Shown in pieces: positions 42,085 through 52,740 of a stretch of DNA of 64,000 bases (within the stretch, counting starts at the first letter, position 1; every line of letters starts with the position of its first letter). Both the position numbers and the translations under genes were made by a program. This stretch comes from Pararge aegeria (lineage: Eukaryota; Arthropoda; Insecta; Lepidoptera; Nymphalidae). The stretch lies in contig NC_053200.1 of NCBI RefSeq assembly GCF_905163445.1, forward strand, positions 9,486,001-9,550,000. Reading direction: 5' to 3'. The notes beneath the pieces were generated by a model that saw only the letters and a list, made by a program, of their open reading frames with translations, had not been told where the DNA came from and did no database searches.

Positions 42085-43260
42085 AAAAAATGTTTTGTTC
42101 ATGTAGACCTTTTCACAGGCACTCGTGAAGCGTTCATACATTTGACATAAAAAAAAAAAAAAAATTTAAATTTAAATCTGTTTATTATAAATAAAAAATA
42201 CATGGTTGTTTAGATCTCAATTACATTACGCTAATCTTCATTATGGAAGATTTTTGCGCTTGAGAGGGTTGCACAAATATATTTTGATTATTATATATTA
42301 ATTAATGTATAATGTAAAGAAAAAAAAAAAAACAAAAGAAACATTTCTATAGTGATAATTAATGGAATTTGTAGGAATGGTCTGGATGAACTTCCGCCTA
42401 GTAGTTTTTGCACGTACCCTGAATGTAATAACGTTTCAATTTGTTTTTGATTTGCTTCAGGTTTTTATTTTCAATTTCTTCTAGCAAAGGTTTAGGTAAT
42501 TTTTCTAAAACACTAGGCAGGAGGTACTCCCATACCATCTTTCCATAAACATTATTAAATGTGGGTGTTCTAAACATAGGTAGGTAGGTTGAATGACGTA
42601 AGTGCATAGGTCTAGCATTCTTGTCTAATTTGCAAATGTTGTTATGATACTGAGTTATTATTGCTAAATCCACTTTGTCATAAACTGACATCACATTACA
42701 ATATTTAAAAAGCCCTTCGTAATTATTTTTATGTTTATATTTAATTTTCAATGGAACTATTGTTTTCAGTAATCTAAGTTGCAATTTATAAATGTTTTGC
42801 AGATGGGTTTTATAAGTTCTGCCATAACTAGAGATGCCATAGTTTATAATCGAATCTGCTAGTGACATATATAGCAATCGTAATGTTCTATAGGGCAACT
42901 TATTTTTAAGTATGCACATTTTCGCCAACACAACTCTTAGTTTACAGCATACATAGTCGGTATGCGGTCCCCAGTTAAATGAGTTATCAATCTTTAGTCC
43001 CAAGTATGTATGCTGTTTAACAATTTCAAGTACCTTACATGCGCATGACTCACGCCGTAGGTGCATGCAGTCATGCTCGTGAGCTTTAATGTTTGGAATA
43101 ATGCATGTTTTTTTGTATGGGGAGTGAATGTACATGTTAACACTAATGTTAGCAGATGGTAATAAGTACAATCGTTGACTTAAAACTCAAGCTAGGAGGG
43201 TTCCAAACGCGTCCTCGTCTAAGAAGAGCCCACAACTTAGCCAGGTAAAATAATAATTGG
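42085..43260 (-). repeat. LINE 3' tail split by a second LINE
   Basis: The left part (TTCATGTAGACCTTTTCACA then GGCACTCGTGAAGCGTTCAT) and the right part (AAAACTCAAGCTAGGAGGGT then TCCTCGTCTAAGAAGAGCCC) are neighbouring blocks in 41765-41990. Here an RT-bearing LINE fragment of about 1 kb lies between them. Some host bases between the blocks were lost. Confidence 0.72.
42145..43165 (-). mobile_element. 5'-truncated LINE with intact RT C-terminal frame
   Basis: The plus-strand A run at 42147-42162 puts a T run at the minus-strand 3' end, after an AATAAA-type signal and an ATTTAAATTTAAAT repeat. The minus-strand frame 42398-43171 (257 codons, no stop) holds KQHTYLGLKIDNSFNW, CILKNKLPYRTLRLLYMSLA, DSIINYGISSYG and KMVWEYLLPSVLEKLP. 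This is the C-terminal third of a jockey-superfamily/CR1-like RT; the fingers, palm and YADD box are missing. An undamaged frame of this length suggests a young insertion. TTGAC occurs on both sides and may be the target duplication. Confidence 0.85.
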
Positions 43261-43319
43261 TGGGCCAAGCAGATGGCAAAAATAATTGTACTAATAAACT
43301 ATGTACATCACCGTTACTT

Positions 43320-43480
43320 GAGGCGTAGGTGTTAAGCCTCATATCCTATAACTACAACAGCACCCACGCCGTTCAAAACTGACCACAGCATTGCAACAAC
43401 GCTGCTCGTTGGCAGAATTAAGCATGCCGATAGCACTTCCACAACGAGCTCTGTCACAAAAAGCTTTACTACTACCAGCT
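43320..43480 (+). repeat. Repeat X fragment
   Basis: CACGCCGTTCAAAACTGACC ACAGCA, ACGCTGCTCGTTGGCAGAAT and CAACGAGCTCTGTCACAAAA then AGCTTTACTACTAC match repeat X. Confidence 0.65.
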
Positions 43481-44228
43481 TCCTTTCATTATCATCCCTG
43501 GAAAAAGAATACAAAAAATTGTCGGGAAATGTGTACTAGCTCTTTCAATCATGAATTAAATTTTAAGTCATTAGGCTGCAGGATCAGATAGCGGCCATAT
43601 TGGGCAGATTCCTGACCTAAATCTCGTCTCGCTCCTTGACTTGCTTTATTACCCGACGTTTTACATATAAATAGGGTGCAGTGATGGATTCCGTCCTTTT
43701 TTATTGCACCCCATAAACCAAAAGCACGGTTTAAATTAAGCTTGTTAAAAAGTTATTGCTTTTAATAGAATAAAGGATAACATAAAGCTGATCTCACATC
43801 TAGCAGCACGTTCCGTAAGTATTGACGACTAAACTCTATTATTAGAAGGGCAGTAACACATTACTTTTAGAAGGGATTGTTTAATTATCTGAACTTTTAA
43901 AATCCAATAATTATGAATACGAATTACATCTGCAGCAGTAGTCTGTAAGATAAGACTGATTAAACAATCAACATCCTTAACATGTTTTATTTTGTAAGAA
44001 CTAGATTGAACTGAAAGGGGTATGGTAGTAGGTTTCTAGTTGTCATCCTTAATTGCTTGGCTGGTAAGTAAAAAAAGTAAAAGTAGTCACACTGAAAGAT
44101 ACTTTTTAAAATAGGATTTGACACTGCAACCTATTTGCATGTAAAACGTAGTAACTAGGTATATATAAAACGACGCTGAGGCAACAAGGTCCCGGCAATA
44201 TATTAGGGATTCTCTAAATCGACGCGGA
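43481..44228. other. Unrecognised stretch
   Basis: No family likeness was seen. Confidence 0.4.
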
Positions 44229-44345
44229 TGCGCCATCATCCGCCAATGAATTAGCCAATAAAATCAAATTGAACCGAATAAATTTTCTTTATAACCCATT
44301 TCGTTTCCTCTTTGAGTGATTCCAAATAGTTTTCCAGAGACGTGG
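44229..44345. repeat. Direct duplication, copy 1
   Basis: GCGCCATCATCCGCCAATGA then ATTAGCCAATAAAATCAAAT, ATAAATTTTCTT and CGTTTCCTCTTTGAGTGATT recur with about 10-15 changes at 45363-45478, same orientation. Confidence 0.8.
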
Positions 44346-44904
44346 TGTTAACCAAATGGATTTTGTTATTATTTAATTTCATATATTTTATTTAGTGGGA
44401 TTTGTTTACTTTCCAAATACAAGACCCACATAAGACCTTTTGTACCATAAAGAGGTTGTTTTAACAGTTCAAACAAAAATTATACGTAATAGTATAGCTG
44501 TATTACCTTTAAGCTATTGAAGCGTTGTTGTATAAACTTTATACAGTTATGTTAAAGTTTAAATTTGTTTGGTTGTGGTAAATGCTTTTTTAATTCGATA
44601 ACAAGTTATCACTTAACTAGATTCCCTAATGGTAAGTGTCAATGAAGTTAATGATAGATTACATTTGCACGCTTACCGAGAAAGGGTATGGCAATTTTAA
44701 AAACCATTTTATCGCTTTGGTTTCTTCGTGACTTCTATCAGAACACTAAATCGTTTAAGGGTAAAATATGCTAATACGATTTGAACTAGCCACGGAGTCT
44801 CCAAATAAATAGCTATAGCAGACATACGCAACGCATTTTGCACTTACGTACTCAAATGTATGTGACAGCGAACATAACGAGTAGAACATTTTTCGCTAGT
44901 GGCT

Positions 44905-44915
44905 CCCCCCCCCCC
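44905..44915. repeat. C homopolymer run
   Basis: Eleven C residues in AT-rich surroundings; length errors are likely in assemblies. Confidence 0.95.
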
Positions 44916-44944
44916 GTCGGTAAGTGGAAAGTTATCGTCTTAAA

Positions 44945-45145
44945 ACAGAACAAAACTTCGCAGGGCATGCAAAGAACACGTACTCCTGCTAGGTGACGCC
45001 CTAAGCCGTACAACCTGAGCCGTAGGTGTTAAAGCCCTGGTTAATTAAACCGCCTACCACGCTCTTTAGACCGCAACACAAACGAACAGGTAAGGTGGAA
45101 GAACTTCCTTGGTCTAAATCTGCCACAAAAAGCTCTACTACAACT
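44945..45145 (+). repeat. Repeat X fragment
   Basis: AACTTCGCAGGGCATGCAAA, CGTAGGTGTTAAAGCC, AAACCGCCTACCACGCTCTT and CTGCCACAAAAAGCTCTACT match repeat X with decay. Confidence 0.6.
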
Positions 45146-45362
45146 AATAAGGCGCATCATCATTTTTTGCCCGGTAAATGCGTTGCGTGCGACTGTAGCG
45201 CGTTATACAACAATGTGCGATCAACTTAAAGAATGGAGATTTTTTTTCTAATTATCACAGCATTTTCTTTATGATGTTTGAAGAAAGATTTGACACTGAA
45301 TACTCGTAATAAAAAGTCATAGCGTCGGTCGTATACCAGAGGCTCCCGAAATATTCAACACG

Positions 45363-45478
45363 GTCGCGCCATCATCCACCAATGAATTAGCCAATAAAAC
45401 GAAATTGAATCAAATAAATTTTCTTAATATCCTTTTTCGTTTCCATTTTGAGTGATTTCGCAGAATGTTTTTTAGCGT
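45363..45478. repeat. Direct duplication, copy 2
   Basis: See 44229-44345. CGCGCCATCATCCACCAATG then AATTAGCCAATAAAACGAAA and TGAGTGATTTCGCAGAATG. The offset is about 1134 bp. Confidence 0.8.
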
Positions 45479-45999
45479 TGTGATTTATAAGAGCTTATTT
45501 ATCGCGCTCGATATGAAATAATAAGTTTTTGTCAGGTCGTTATTGGTATTGGACGGTCTTTTACGAATTCCATACAAAACTTTTTACGGTAATATTATTA
45601 TCGCATAAAGTTTTAATGATGTTGAAAAATAAGTGCGTCCATATTTTAATTATGAATATAAAATTTCAATAACTTAAAAAGCTATTTAAGTTTTTTCCTG
45701 TAATCATTGAAATTTAATATAAAACTCGTTGCTACACGTGACTTCGTTTACGGTGAAACTTTAATGTGTACGCCAACGTCATTATCTGACCCCTGAACCA
45801 CTACTATGCAAAAAAAAACATATCTCTGGTTCTGTGTAAAACAAAACAATTGTTTTCTCACGGGAACTGCCAACGTGCTTCTTAGAAAGCAATAACAAAT
45901 TACTTGCAATTCTGGCAATGCTTACTATTCGATAGTCATAAGTAAACTTACTTAAACTACCCTCTAGTAGAAAGAAAATAACATAGGAAAGGAGGTTTC
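45479..45999. other. AT-rich stretch, no recognised feature
   Basis: No family likeness was seen. Confidence 0.45.
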
Positions 46000-46450
46000 A
46001 ATGTTTTTTTTTTATGGTATAAATAGAAGAAATAAGCAGATAGTCCACCTGATGATAAGAGGATAACCATCAGCTATAAACGTAGCAAAACTTCGCAGGT
46101 CATGCTAGGAACACATCCCACAAAGTACTGTCCTGTCTCCATCTACCTGATTTTAATACACCGCCAACCACGCTTTTAAACCGGAACTCAGCCATAAATA
46201 AATAAAAATATAATACGACAATACATACATGAACACCTAGCCAAAAGTAAGAGTAGCTTATGTTTTGGGTACTAAAATAATTAATATATATAAATACTTA
46301 TAACGTACAGATAAACACCCAGACACTAAAAATTATTCATGTTCATCACAAAAATAAATTGGGGATCGAACCCATATCCTTGGACTCAGAAACTTGGCGG
46401 CAGAATTTAGTGGTAGTACTTCTCCGGACGAGCTCAATGTTCCTTATGAC
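46000..46450 (+). repeat. Repeat X copy, split by SINE-A
   Basis: The left part has AGTCCACCTGATGATAAGAG, AAAACTTCGCAGGTCATGCT and AACCACGCTTTTAAACCGGA then ACTCAGCC. After the SINE it resumes with ACTTGGCGGCAGAATTTAGT then CTCCGGACGAGCTC. The repeat predates the SINE. Confidence 0.7.
46196..46393 (-). mobile_element. SINE-A copy, head truncated
   Basis: On the minus strand the copy starts at TTTCTGAGTCCAAGGATATG, without the A box. The B-box region (GGTTCGATCC) and body are diverged. The AT tail is on the left. It lies inside repeat X. Confidence 0.8.
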
Positions 46451-46884
46451 TAACATTAAAATAGTTTCCTTTATAATTTTACTTTTATATGAACTCAGGT
46501 TATACGGAGTCTTAATATTCAGCGGTTGTAAATTTTCATCTTCAAAGCATATTTTTAAATTCAATAAAGTGAACCCCAAGGCGCTTAGTTCTGGGAGCTT
46601 CGTTTAGTTCAACAGAAATTCGTTTGAAAGATAGCGCATCTTTGCAACGCGGTTCGATTTACGAACTCGCTTTTGGTTCAAGTCATTTAGAATTTTACTA
46701 CTCTTAAGATCATTATTTATACCTTTCCTAATCTCTCAATAAAGTAAGGAGATACATGTTATTTGTTGAAGTGAAACTTCGACTTCCAACAAGGTTGCGT
46801 AAACCGTTTAACGCTACCATTGATGGGTATTTATGTTATATGACAGAATTGTCATATTCGGTTGTGTAATTGAATACAGCTGTC
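46451..46884. other. Unrecognised stretch upstream of the 5S copy
   Basis: An inverted pair GAAGTGAAACTTC lies at 46774. No feature was recognised that would act as an upstream 5S promoter element. Confidence 0.4.
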
Positions 46885-47182
46885 GCCAACGTCCATACCA
46901 TGTTGAATACACCGGTTCTCGTCCGATTACCGAATTTAAGCCATATCAGGAGCGGTCAGTACTTGAATAGGTGACCGCCTTTTTTTTTTTTTATACAGAG
47001 AAAATGCCTGACCACTCCGTTGGGGGAAACGGAGTAGTTATGTGGGACTTGCACCCACTAAAAACTCTGTGTGTGCCTCGATAGCCCTATAAGTGAGAGC
47101 ACGGGGTTCACTTGCGTATTCACCGCACTCTCGCCAAGGTTTTGACCCCCCAGTGCGTGGGGGAACACCGCGTGATGTTGGC
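46885..47182 (+). pseudogene. 5S rRNA copy split by an insertion
   Basis: GCCAACGTCCATACCATGTT then GAATACACCGGTTCTCGTCC through AGTACTTGAATAGGTGACCG CC is the first 96 nt of an insect 5S rRNA. After ~180 bp of foreign sequence, GGGAACACCGCGTGATGTTG GC completes it (total 118 nt), followed by a TTTTT terminator. 5S rRNA is the small Pol III-made RNA of the large ribosomal subunit. Changes fall in the internal promoter and core (CGAATTTAAGCCATATCAGG where insects have roughly CGAAGTTAAGCAACATCGGG; GAATAGGTGACC for GGATGGGTGACC). With the split and early T run, this cannot make functional 5S RNA. The comparison uses the remembered insect consensus. Confidence 0.88.
46981..47160 (-). mobile_element. 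Retroelement-like insertion in the 5S copy
   Basis: The minus strand runs CACGCACTGGGGGGTCAAAA, through GAGTGCGGTGAATACGCAAG and TAGTGGGTGCAAGTCCCACA, to CTCCGTTTCCCCCAACGGAG and a run of A (13 T on the plus strand from 46980). A poly(A) tail preceded by a stem-loop (CTCCGTT..AACGGAG) is what the 3' end of a LINE or SINE looks like. No coding part, and no clear target duplication flanks it. Its family is not recognised. It could be the truncated 3' UTR of a LINE. Confidence 0.62.
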
Positions 47183-47569
47183 TTTTTGCTTTGTTTTGCA
47201 TAGAATCTTAAATAAATAAGTCTATTTTATGGCTATTTTTACCTTGTTTTAAATGAAAAAGAAAGTCAACTTGGTGCGTATTTTTGTGAATAGTTTGCCT
47301 GCAGATTCTTCGTAAAGCTTTAGAGCAGACTGAGTGTAAGATTTTCTACTTATCACGTAACATTTAACTAGCTTAATACTAAAGGTACTAAAAGTAAGAA
47401 AGTATTAAAAGTAAAATCGAACACTATATACAAGGGCACTCTGGTGGATTTTGCATTATTACATTTTTATCTACCGTACCAATGTTGATTCTTCTATTTT
47501 ATGTAATTTTGATTGTGATCGCCATTTATATTTCACCAAATGAAGCTATGAGGGATATTTAAATATCTA
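47183..47569. other. AT-rich stretch, no recognised feature
   Basis: After the 5S terminator-like T runs, no feature was recognised. Confidence 0.45.
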
Positions 47570-47869
47570 TTGCAAACTTTTTATTGCCACTATCCACTGC
47601 AGGTTCACAAGCTTGCAGGAGATTTTAATGTTAATTTCTTGTTACCTAAAGCTGAAACTTTATTAACTTTTCTTAAAGACAATTTTGGATTGGAAATGAT
47701 AAATGAAAGGAATGATCCAACAACCAAAACTGGAACTACCATTGATGCAGTTTTTGCAAGAAATACTGAAAAAATAGAAATCAAACATTTCGTATCTTAC
47801 TTTAGTCAACATAATTCCATTGTAAATTTTATAGATGTGGATATTTCTCGACTTGAAAATGATACTTAA
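47570..47869 (+). pseudogene. Endonuclease-domain fragment of a transposon
   Basis: The frame (no ATG at its start) holds HKLAGDFNVNFLLPKAETLL, FGLEMINERNDPTTKTGTTI DAVFARN and HFVSYFSQHNSIV. GDFN, TTIDAVF and the S-x-H near the end are the last motifs of the AP-type (exonuclease-endonuclease-phosphatase) fold. The spacing and the VSYFS.H..IV end resemble the endonuclease domain fused to PIF1-like helicases in Helentron-type elements; some non-LTR elements have a similar end. The usual Asp before the catalytic His is Gln here, so it would be inactive. Only about 95 residues remain. Confidence 0.62.
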
Positions 47870-48022
47870 AAGATGCGATCAACTGTGAATTGATAGTAAT
47901 GTTAATAAATATAGTTTGTCTACATAAACAATATTATTTCACTAAAAATCGATGTCTATTCCTATTTTCATTTCCACATAACGAAGTTTCACTTCTTCCG
48001 TGGGAGGGACTCCACGCACTAT

Positions 48023-48336
48023 TGGATAGAAGCAGGCGTTATTTTGCGGAAATCCGTGATATATAATGAAAATGAAGCTTAATTTGCTATGCTCCACGAA
48101 AAGCAGAAGAATCTGTATGGTGTAATTTATAATTTCTTCAATCTTTATACTCCACACCAAACAAATCTTCGGCAATGTACCCTATACGCACGTTTCGCTC
48201 CGAAACCAGGGCATCCATAGGAGATGTTGACTATTATACAATTAATAATTGTCTTAACAATTTATTCATTGTAAAGTACACCATACAGATTCTCCTGCTT
48301 TTCGCGGAGTACAGCAAATTAAGCATAATTTTCATA
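48023..48336. mobile_element. Foldback repeat, copy C, flanked by 14-bp direct repeats
   Basis: ACTCCACGCACTAT occurs at 48009-48022 and again at 48337-48350, exactly bracketing the element. It begins TGGATAGAAGCAGGCGTTAT (the reverse of copy A's right end). It holds GAAGCTTAATTTGCTATGCT, CGCACGTTTCGCTCCGAAAC and GGGCATCCATAGGAGATG, and closes with the inverted arm (AGATTCTCCTGCTTTTCGCG then GCAAATTAAGCAT). No coding sequence. Confidence 0.8.
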
Positions 48337-48469
48337 ACTCCACGCACTATTTTTTGTTTGCCTGTAGCGGGTAATCTGCGCTACTATAAAAATGATAAAT
48401 GATATAACTTTTGTGAGGGCGATTTTACCTGATTTTGCTTAAGTATCAATTTAGATATGTATAATTCTG

Positions 48470-48655
48470 AACTGCATCTCCGAAGCTCCGCCCGTGGCTA
48501 GTTACCCCTAACCACGAGTATGTTTCGCCAAGCGATTTAGCGTTCCGGTACGATATCGCTTAGAATCCGATTAGGGGTTTTTAAACTGCCGCACCCCTAA
48601 CCGGTGAGCCCGCCAACATCTTAGACTACATCATCACTTCTTCATCTAAACCTTA
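48470..48655 (-). repeat. Older dispersed repeat (family of 10285-10715)
   Basis: The plus strand reads CCCGTGGCTAGTTACC, CCAAGCGATTTAGCGTTCCG then GTACGATATCG, and AACATCTTAGACTACATCAT CACTT, the reverse complement of the family seen at 10.3 and 13.1-13.9 kb. Confidence 0.6.
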
Positions 48656-49144
48656 CCTAACGTGATATCTGCACAACATGTCTTTAAACGTGAATAGAGA
48701 CATGTCATTTTGGTATCGGTTTATTTTTTAGAATGATGTCCAGTCTGTCATCATTCAGCATTATGGATACTTAAAAGACGAGGAAACAAATGTCTCCTCT
48801 AGTTCCGTAGATGTTTAGTTTTATATTTATAAAAACAACTAGCAGAAATACTCAACACAAAGAACCAAGGACCCACATGGAATAGATCATTGCAACTTAA
48901 GTATTTACTAAGTTCAATAGCAGCACCATATTATAAAGAAACCTGTAGAGTGTTTGTACAAAGACCAACTTCGCTGAACTTCTCGTTACAGACAATGTAA
49001 GCTTGGTTCTATTGAATCCTGAAATACTTACCTACTTATCGCAAAGTTAGAAGGTAACTGGCTACAGTAATGTTTCTCTTGAGTATATATTTTCTTATTT
49101 TTGATGAGATGGTCTCTTTTAATATACTAGCACACAATAATCTA
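48656..49144. other. Unrecognised stretch
   Basis: A small inverted pair (GAATGATG, CATCATTC) lies near 48732-48760. Nothing else was recognised. Confidence 0.4.
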
Positions 49145-49385
49145 CTCGGTGATGCTATCAGCACTATCATCAACCCTTTACCAGCCCACTAGGGTTTTAG
49201 TCTGTAGACCGACACGCAAGCCAAGTGCTGATTGGTAGACTTTAGATGCCATAGAACATTGTGGAGATATGTCAGTTCAGATGCAGTTTCCTCATGATAA
49301 TTTAAAAGTACAAAACTCCGCAAAGCTAGAGTCGAGTGCTGGGGGTCGATCTTCCCAAACTAGGTTACCGTCGCATTTAATTATT
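49145..49385 (-). repeat. SINE-B-like copy, strongly diverged
   Basis: The minus strand shows GAGTGCTGGGGGTCGATC-type head text on the right, TCATGAGGAAACTGCATCTG in the middle, and the ACTAAAACCCTAGTGGGCTG region at the 3' end. Confidence 0.45.
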
Positions 49386-51334
49386 AAGTAGATAGATTTT
49401 AATTTATTACAGTCAATTGGGCATATGAAACTTCTGAATTAGAGCTGATCTTCAAAATGCCTTTGAAAAGGGTTTGAAAATCATTTTTTATTAATGCACT
49501 GATTTAAGAGAAATTAATAAGCTAGAAATCTGAATAATAAGTCACACAAAATATTAATCGAAAAAAAAAACAGTAAAGCCGTCAAATCCGCACTATGGCA
49601 ATGTGGTAAACTAGACCAGACTAATTACAGACAGATGATTTAGTTCCTTCTCTCGAATAAGAGAGGAAGACTTTTTCAAGTCAGGTATTTAAAGACTGGG
49701 GATTATGAATTAATTGGCAAATTCCACGAAAACACAATAGTGGAAGGACATAAAAGGAGATTGATTCGAATGTCCTGGCAACCCCATGGCTTCCTCAATT
49801 CCGTAGCCATTGGACTGAAATGAATTTTTCGCTTTTCATCTCGGCCGCCATTCATTTCGCCAAGGAATTCTTTGCGTGGCTGCAAACGTCGAATCTTAAA
49901 AATCAAGCAAAAGTAATCTTCGCAGAGTTTGGTAAAATCTCTACGATAAAAACAGTTTAAAACGGGTTTACGTGTCATCATTTAATCTTCATAATAATTT
50001 TTTGCCGCCAATTAATTTGTACACGAATCTCTAAACGAGATTGCTAAGTCTAATACCAGCGCCATCCCTTTCACTTTGTTTGTGTAAAAGGAAAGCCTTA
50101 TTTCTACTAGACTTATCAAATGGTTTGAGAGATTTGTTTATAACAGAATTGGCATCGTGGTATGCCTTACTAGATTATAACCGTACAACCTACAAGAATT
50201 TTGGTATCATAAATTTGGATATGCTTATAAAGTGAAAATCTTCACTTTATATAAATCTCATGTTACCAGCTTTTACGCAGTTAACGGCCTATTGATTATG
50301 TTATTATAAAAACCATGCTTCAGCCAACGTTTGTATGCGACAGACACACATATAGACCGACATATAGATAAGCATAAATACTAAGTATAGTATGAACTTG
50401 TGTCAGAATGTAGATGTCGTAAATTTTCCTCGTAGCAATATAAAAAATGCCTATTCATTGAGTCAAACAAAGTGTAGAGACAGTCCGTGTTTTGAGTAAG
50501 ACAAAGTGTATTGAAAATATTGTTCCTTTTATTTTCACCTTTAGTCCAAAAAGCAATTTTTAAAATGTATCCTATTTTTCGAGTTCCTTAACCTTAAAAC
50601 GTTACATTGTATTTCAAATAAAAAGCTAAGATAGACGTTTACCTATTTCTATTTTTGTATTACAAACACAATTTAATAAATGTATGATGTAAAAACGAAT
50701 AACAAGTGGGATAGTCATGCTAAGAGTGTTACAAAAAGAAAGTTAGAATTTCAATATTAAGTTATTTTATATAATGTCTAGCAAGTTTTCTTTTTATATA
50801 ATGTCTAGCAAGGCGCGTATGACCACAATACAACGTACTTTATAATATAAAAGAAGTGTACAAATTTCTTAGTAAAGCATTCATGTTTTTTTGCAATAGT
50901 ATTCTTTGTTTAACGTATTAATAATTGGTGTTAGTAAAAAAAAATTATATTATTCGTAATGTACTTATTAGAATTACGTTATTCTTTCCTCTGTTATTAA
51001 AGGCATCAACTTGTACCACGAGGTATTTATCTCTGCGTACCGTACTGATAAAGGTGCTAATTTTGTTGCACACATATCTATCAACTTAAGTAAACCAACG
51101 GGTCTAAAGGAAGGGCCATCCTTTTCAGTGTGTTAATTGTGGAAAAGGGGCAGGACTGTTTTACGACTTGGAAATCTCTGATGTAAATTATTTAAATAAA
51201 AGATTTGCTAGGATGTAATTCGCAGCAAGGCAGTCGATCGAGAGATTTCATAAAATACAATAAGTAAAAAACTTACATCATTTTGAATTTTGTTTTTTTT
51301 TTAAATTTTACATCACCATCATCTGCAAGGGCAA
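49386..51334. other. AT-rich stretch, no recognised feature
   Basis: Frames 49703-49981 and 50041-50235 have no domain signal. A short direct repeat TTTTATATAATGTCTAGCAA occurs twice at 50765-50812. Confidence 0.45.
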
Positions 51335-51420
51335 AAATATTATGTACGCATCAAAAGTGCCTTATAGAGGTTTATATGAATACCGAAACATACAACTTTG
51401 ACTTTAAAAACGTTCTTCCG
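51335..51420 (+). repeat. LINE 3' tail, GACTTT family, decayed
   Basis: GTACGCATCAAAAGTGCCTT then TATAGAGG and ACATACAACTTTGACTTTAA resemble the 27498-27712 tail in plus orientation. Confidence 0.5.
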
Positions 51421-52238
51421 TAAGCTTGAGTGGATAGGCATGTATCTGTTATTATTTACATAATTGAATACAAACATATAAAGGAACGTATAACTTCAAA
51501 GTAATTAAATATGAGTGAGCTCGAAAATATTTTCGAATTAGTCTGGCAACAAATATCGCGTTTCATAAGAAATTACTGGCAACTGGATACACTAATTGGC
51601 GCAACTCGCTAATTGAGTATAATTATTTCCATTGAGCCAGCCTGATTGCACAAGTTAAATTGCGTGCCGCATTTACGTCTCTGTTTGTAACACATAAAAC
51701 AGGAAGACTTAGTTAATGAAAAAAAATTCTTCGAATTAATGGTTACAAAAGACTATTATAAAATATGGTCTTAAATTGACACAATTTACTAAGTATGATA
51801 CTATCGCACGGCGCTTGGTGTCTACAAACGTACGAGTAGTTATTTTTCAGAGAACTTTTAAGAAAATTATTGTAAGTATGAGTATTATACAATACAATAA
51901 TTTTGATCTATGTTGTGTTGAATGTTGTTGTGCATAATTGTGTTAGGCTGATGTTTTTTTTTAATTTTTATGACGTACTTGTTTCTGAATTGTTCAATAA
52001 TAAGTATAATGTTTTAAAAGTGCAATAAAAATTGTCATATAGGATAATATAAAATTGCATTTCGATTACATTTGGAGTTATTACTAAATTGGGAAATTGA
52101 GTCTTCAACAAACTGTATTATTGAGGTCTTTTTTGTAGATAAGAAGACTGGGACCTTTAAGAATAGCATTATAAGTGCCTTTCTCAACTTTTAAAACAAT
52201 TTTTTTTAAATTAGCTTACTTTAAATTTATATACTTAC
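51421..52238. other. AT-rich stretch, no recognised feature
   Basis: No family likeness was seen. Confidence 0.45.
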
Positions 52239-52740
52239 TAGCTGTTGCCCGCGTTTTCGTCCGCGTTTATTGAAGTTATACTTCTTTAGCGGCGTTAGGA
52301 AAAAATCATGACAGTGAAGTTATACGCTGAAACGAAATGCGCGCGCAACACCATTTTAACAGGATGTAGGTAGTCGTGAAACCGAGTGAAAGGGGAATAC
52401 ATCGTCCGCCAGCTTAATTTTAAGATATGCGCGCACACCGTCACAAAAAACCAACACCCTGAAGTTAGCTATAGTCGACAGTACACTTTGAATTGTCAAA
52501 TTGCTGCGGGCTCATTTCGGATTTAATTGATTCAATTGTACAAAAATCTCAAATTTTGTTGGACATCGTCCGACAATGAGATAATTAGATAATGCGTTGT
52601 AGTAAAACTTTCAATGTATTACATACCTTTTTTCTATTGTAAGTGTCGTTTTCTATACAAACGTAGAATAATGCGTAGGTTAACATTTTTGAAAAGATTA
52701 TCTTGTTACGCCAAAGAAGTATAACTTCTAATGCGTGTAC
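52239..52740. mobile_element. Element with inverted GAAGTTATACTTCTTT blocks
   Basis: ACTAGCTGTTGCCCGCGTTT at the left is a Helitron-type end in minus orientation. GAAGTTATACTTCTTTAGCG (52272-52291) pairs with its reverse complement at 52709-52728, 19 of 20 bases. A third GAAGTTATAC lies at 52317. The whole may be one non-autonomous element about 500 bp long. No coding sequence. Confidence 0.5.

Noticed and set aside
44015..44045. let-7-like string (GTATGGTAGTAGGTTTCTAG)
   Set aside because: The seed differs from let-7 (TGAGGTAGTAGG), and I saw no pairing arm nearby to make a precursor hairpin.
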